DNA from: an uncultured Sutterella sp.
GTDB lineage: Bacteria > Pseudomonadota > Gammaproteobacteria > Burkholderiales > Burkholderiaceae_F
NCBI GenBank assembly: GCA_905192805.1
Contig: CAJJMF010000117.1
Coordinates: 1 to 8,234 of the forward strand
Direction: 5' to 3'
DNA: 8,234 bases
Shown here piece after piece: positions 5,137-8,234 of this stretch. A program made the position numbers and the translations under genes. Each line of letters opens with the position of its first letter. Position 1 is the stretch's first letter. The notes under the pieces were generated by a model. It saw only the letters and a list, made by a program, of their open reading frames with translations. It was not told the DNA's origin and ran no database searches.

Positions 5137-8100
5137 TTACGCCGCTTTTTCTACGTTGACCAAGAAGGCCTTGAATTCCGGAATGTAGGAGTTCGGGTCG
5201 CCTACGTTCGGAGCCAAGTCGTTGATGTTGTCACCCGTAGCGAACTTACCTTCCCACGAGAAGTGGTGCGGCAAGCCGATCACATGGGTCTTGACACCGT
5301 TGACCATCATGGGCTTCATGCGGATCGTCACCATCGCGTCGACCACGACGCTACCACGGCGGTTCCACACGCGGACCTTGTCACCGTTCTTGATGCCCTT
5401 TTCCTGGGCAAGTTCTTGAGAGATTTCAATAAAGTTGGACGGAATCAATTCGTTCAACCAAGGAACATTACGCGTTTGCGTACCCGTCTGCCAGTGTTCC
5501 GTCACAGAGTAGGTCGTACAAACAATCGGGTATTCCTTCGGGTCACCCAACATAACCGACGGATCCTTCGTGAAGCGTGCGCACGGATTCTTATCGGCAC
5601 CGTTAAACACGTTCTTCGTCGGGGATTCTTGCGGTTCAAAGTGTTCAGGCAACGGACCGTCAACCATGAGGTAGGAGAACAAGCGAGCACGCTGTTCCCA
5701 GGTCATGAAGAAGGCGTTATCCTGCGGCGGTTGAGCCGTCGGGAAGTCACCCACGTCATTTTGCTTCCACTTCGTGCCATCCCATTCAACGAGGACACGC
5801 TTCGGATTCCACGGCTTACCCTGCGGGTCAGCCGAAGCACGGTTGTACAACACACGACGGTTGGCAGGCCAAGCAAACGACCAGCCTGGGAAGAGACCTA
5901 ACCCAGTGGGGTCGTCCTTACCACGGCGAGTCATCGGCTGCTTCATCGGATCGAGACGGGCTTCGTTGTTGTTCCAGTAGCCCGCGAAAATCCAAATACC
6001 GCTAGCCGTCGTACCGTCGGCTTGCAATTCGGTAAAGCTCTTCACCAAACGGCCGTCACGCACATCGTAGCCATTCAACGCCCAGGCGATAGTACGCAGA
6101 TCGGGCTTGCCGTCGATGTAGTAGTTGTAGTTGGCCTTCAAAATCTGATCCGGGCAAGCACCGCCTTCCGCCTTATAGAGCTCAGCGATACGCTTGTAGA
6201 GCATCATGAGAATTTCAAAGTCAGACTTCGCTTCTCCGAGCGGTTCAACCGCTTTCTGACGCCACTGGATCCAGCGACCGGAGTTGTTGATCGAGCCGAT
6301 CTTTTCAAAGATCAAGGCAGCCGGCAAGAAGAAGACTTCCGTCTTAATGTCTTCGGCCTTCATGTCAGGAGCGCGCCAGAAGGTCGACGTTTCCGTCAAG
6401 AACCAGTCAGCGACCACCAACCAATCGAGTTTGGCCAAGGACTTACGAGCATGCTTCGCATTAGCCGTCGACACCGCCGGGTTCATACCCCAGCAGAAGT
6501 AACCCTTAATGCGTTCGTCACGCATGTTATTAAAGGTCATCATCGTCGAGTAGTCACCGAAGTCCAACTTCGGCGAGCACTTCGGCAAGAGGTCATAGCA
6601 GTAGTCGTTGTCGACCGTCGCGTTGGCACCGAACCATTCACGCAACATACTGACCATGAACTTGGGCTTGTTGCTGTAGTAGCCCGCAGCATACGTTTCT
6701 TTTTCAAGGTAAGCCGCCAAGGTCGGATGATTCTTACCATGCGGCCAAGCCAAATACCCCGGGGTATCGGCAACGTTCGCACCGATGTCGGTCGAACCCT
6801 GAACGTTCGGTTCGCCACGCAACGCGTTCAAACCACCGCCCGAAATACCGATGTTACCCAAGAGCAACTGAACCATACACATTGCACGGCAGTTCTGAGC
6901 ACCGTAGGTGTGCTGCGTCTGACCTAATGCGTAGAGCAAGGAGCCAGCGCGGTCCGGACGACCCGTCGACGCGAAGAGTTCCCAGATCTTGAGCATGACG
7001 TCTTTGTCCATACCCGTGACCTTGCTCACCACATCCGGGGTGTAACGCGCATAGTGACGTTTCATCACATTGATAATGCAGTGCGGATCCTGGAGCGTTT
7101 CGTCGCGCTTCAAGACTTTCAAGTCAGGCGTCTTGAATTTCGGCGTACCGGGCTTATTGACCCATTCATAAGGAGCACCCGGGGCGGTATCCCAGATTTC
7201 CTTACGTTCGACGTCGTAACCCCACGCTTCGTTATCGTACTTGCCCGTTTCCGGGTTCCAACCCGTAAACGTACCCGTCTTCGGATCAAACCCGAAGCCC
7301 GGCTTCACCAAGCAAGCACCGTTGGTGTAGTGAATAACGTAATCCTTGTGATAGAGTTCGTTATCCAAAATGTACTTAATCAAACCGCCATAGAAGGCCA
7401 AGTCGGTACCCGGACGGATACGACCATAGATATCAGCACGCGCGGCAGAACGCGTAAAGCGCGGGTCAACCACGATCCACTTAGCGCCCTTGTCCTGAGC
7501 ACGTTCAACCCAACGCGAAGACAGGGGGTGATTTTCGACGTTGTTAGAACCAATCGTTAAAATCACGTCCGCGTTAGCGATATCGCACCAGTGACTCGTC
7601 ATCGAACCACGACCGAACGTACGGGCAAGCGCCGGCACCGTCGAGGAGTGACACACACGTGCCTGGTTATCGATAGCAACCACACCCAAGGTACGGATGA
7701 ATTTCTGGACCAACCACGCTTCTTCGTTGTTCAACTGGGCAGCACCCAACGAGGCAATACCATCGCAACGGTTAACGGTAACACCGTCTTCCTTTTCAAC
7801 GAAGGTCGTATCGCGGGTCTTCTTGACGCGACGAGCAATTTCGTCAACGGCCTGTTCCCAAGTCAAACGTTCCCATTCCTTGGAACCCGCACGGCGAACC
7901 ATGGGGTGGAGAACACGGGCGGGATGGTTTTGAGACTTACGTTCCTGCGTGACAATATTACGCAACCCCCACATCGCTGCGCCCTTCGGGCACAAACCAC
8001 CGAGGTTGACAGGATGTTCTGGGTCCCCTTCGAGGTTGATGAGTTCACCACCGCGAGAGGAGCAAATCAAACCGCAGCCACCAGCACAGTAGCAGCAAAT

Positions 8101-8234
8101 ATTCAACGTTTCCTGAACGTCACGTAACTTATAAGGGGTTTTCTTAGCTGGAGCAGCCATAGCGACGCCAGCCATGCCGGACATCATTGTGCCACTACCA
8201 AGTAATAATCCACGCTTAAGGAAACTTCTACGAG
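5137..8234 (-). CDS. fdhA/fdnG-like: Formate dehydrogenase alpha (catalytic) subunit, FdnG/FdoG type, Cys form; 5' end beyond window
   Basis: Catalytic subunit that oxidises formate to CO2 in the periplasm. The reading frame stays open to the right edge: upstream of the first in-window ATG (8187) fifteen more codons read RRSFLKRGLLLGSGT, a textbook twin-arginine signal, so the true start lies outside the window. Numbering from that ATG, a likely signal cleavage is near AMA (residues 9-11). The [4Fe-4S] motif is Cys31, 34, 38 and 66, followed by PKG. The metal-ligand residue is Cys179 (codon TGT, 7651-7653) followed by His180, where E. coli FdnG has Sec-His. Arg457 in NALRG matches the conserved active-site Arg. 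The C-terminal part (about 890-1010) is the molybdopterin-dinucleotide-binding domain. Visible length is 1031 residues against about 1015 for FdnG, partly from an insertion near 328-358. The beta-subunit gene follows 22 bp downstream. Mo versus W cannot be told from sequence. Confidence 0.96.
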   Translation of the reverse strand, partial: RRSFLKRGLLLGSGTMMSGMAGVAMAAPAKKTPYKLRDVQETLNICCYCAGGCGLICSSRGGELINLEGDPEHPVNLGGLCPKGAAMWGLRNIVTQERKSQNHPARVLHPMVRRAGSKEWERLTWEQAVDEIARRVKKTRDTTFVEKEDGVTVNRCDGIASLGAAQLNNEEAWLVQKFIRTLGVVAIDNQARVCHSSTVPALARTFGRGSMTSHWCDIANADVILTIGSNNVENHPLSSRWVERAQDKGAKWIVVDPRFTRSAARADIYGRIRPGTDLAFYGGLIKYILDNELYHKDYVIHYTNGACLVKPGFGFDPKTGTFTGWNPETGKYDNEAWGYDVERKEIWDTAPGAPYEWVNKPGTPKFKTPDLKVLKRDETLQDPHCIINVMKRHYARYTPDVVSKVTGMDKDVMLKIWELFASTGRPDRAGSLLYALGQTQHTYGAQNCRAMCMVQLLLGNIGISGGGLNALRGEPNVQGSTDIGANVADTPGYLAWPHGKNHPTLAAYLEKETYAAGYYSNKPKFMVSMLREWFGANATVDNDYCYDLLPKCSPKLDFGDYSTMMTFNNMRDERIKGYFCWGMNPAVSTANAKHARKSLAKLDWLVVADWFLTETSTFWRAPDMKAEDIKTEVFFLPAALIFEKIGSINNSGRWIQWRQKAVEPLGEAKSDFEILMMLYKRIAELYKAEGGACPDQILKANYNYYIDGKPDLRTIAWALNGYDVRDGRLVKSFTELQADGTTASGIWIFAGYWNNNEARLDPMKQPMTRRGKDDPTGLGLFPGWSFAWPANRRVLYNRASADPQGKPWNPKRVLVEWDGTKWKQNDVGDFPTAQPPQDNAFFMTWEQRARLFSYLMVDGPLPEHFEPQESPTKNVFNGADKNPCARFTKDPSVMLGDPKEYPIVCTTYSVTEHWQTGTQTRNVPWLNELIPSNFIEISQELAQEKGIKNGDKVRVWNRRGSVVVDAMVTIRMKPMMVNGVKTHVIGLPHHFSWEGKFATGDNINDLAPNVGDPNSYIPEFKAFLVNVEKAA
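8188..8234 (-). other. Twin-arginine (Tat) signal peptide, N-terminal part
   Basis: Seen directly: in frame with the alpha subunit and upstream of its first in-window ATG, the codons give R-R-S-F-L-K followed by a short hydrophobic stretch (LLLGSG) that continues to an Ala-rich cleavage region at residues 9-14. This matches the consensus S/T-R-R-x-F-L-K; the preceding codon is cut by the window edge but ends in CT, compatible with Ser or Thr. It routes the folded, cofactor-loaded alpha subunit, with beta attached, through TatABC. The codons here (AGA, AGT, GGA, TTA TTA, ACA) are more AT-rich than those of the mature part. Confidence 0.93.

Noticed and set aside
6022..6927. Long plus-strand open frame (301 codons) opposite the alpha subunit gene
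   Set aside because: It is a shadow of the strongly biased codons of the alpha gene; the product has no recognisable domain and the minus-strand protein is conserved throughout.
7648..7700. Possible selenocysteine insertion site and SECIS element in the alpha gene
   Set aside because: The key codon is TGT and no in-frame TGA exists in the gene, so no SECIS is needed.

Overview
The window is a minus-strand block of a proteobacterial genome that encodes a membrane-bound, periplasm-facing respiratory formate dehydrogenase (FDH-N/FDH-O type), its two dedicated maturation factors and one unrelated envelope protein. Protein style and gene order suggest a betaproteobacterium, possibly an anaerobic gut member of the Burkholderiales (Sutterella/Parasutterella-like). 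That placement is inference from general familiarity; no 16S or other marker is present.

Layout in transcription order, right to left. (1) Positions 8234 to 5137: the catalytic alpha subunit, cut by the right edge inside its Tat signal peptide; it has Cys, not Sec, as the metal-ligand residue. (2) 5114 to 4215: the beta subunit with sixteen Cys for four [4Fe-4S] clusters and one C-terminal membrane helix. (3) 4203 to 3487: the gamma subunit, a four-helix di-heme cytochrome b. These three are spaced 11-22 bp apart with strong Shine-Dalgarno sequences and form one transcript. (4) 3486 to 3326: a 161-bp junction packed with RNA hairpins. (5) 3325 to 2411: FdhE. (6) 2345 to 1479: FdhD, followed by a clear intrinsic terminator at 1419-1453. 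(7) 1310 to 123: a DUF945/YdgA-like protein with its own presumed promoter and a probable terminator at 65-102. (8) 1-53: a 23-bp tandem repeat at the left edge.

How the genes work together: FdhD passes sulfur to the Mo/W-bis-MGD cofactor, FdhE checks or finishes the alpha subunit before export, and the folded alpha-beta pair is exported by the Tat system. Formate is oxidised in the periplasm, electrons pass through the beta-subunit Fe-S chain to the gamma-subunit hemes, and quinone is reduced near the cytoplasmic face, which yields proton motive force. Having fdhE and fdhD directly downstream gives a nearly self-contained module.

I see no CRISPR array, transposase, tRNA or rRNA, and no clearly novel system. 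The observations most worth a second look are the hairpin cluster between the gamma subunit and fdhE, the Cys-type active site with a roughly 30-residue insertion, the truncated Tat start, and the tandem repeat at the left edge.
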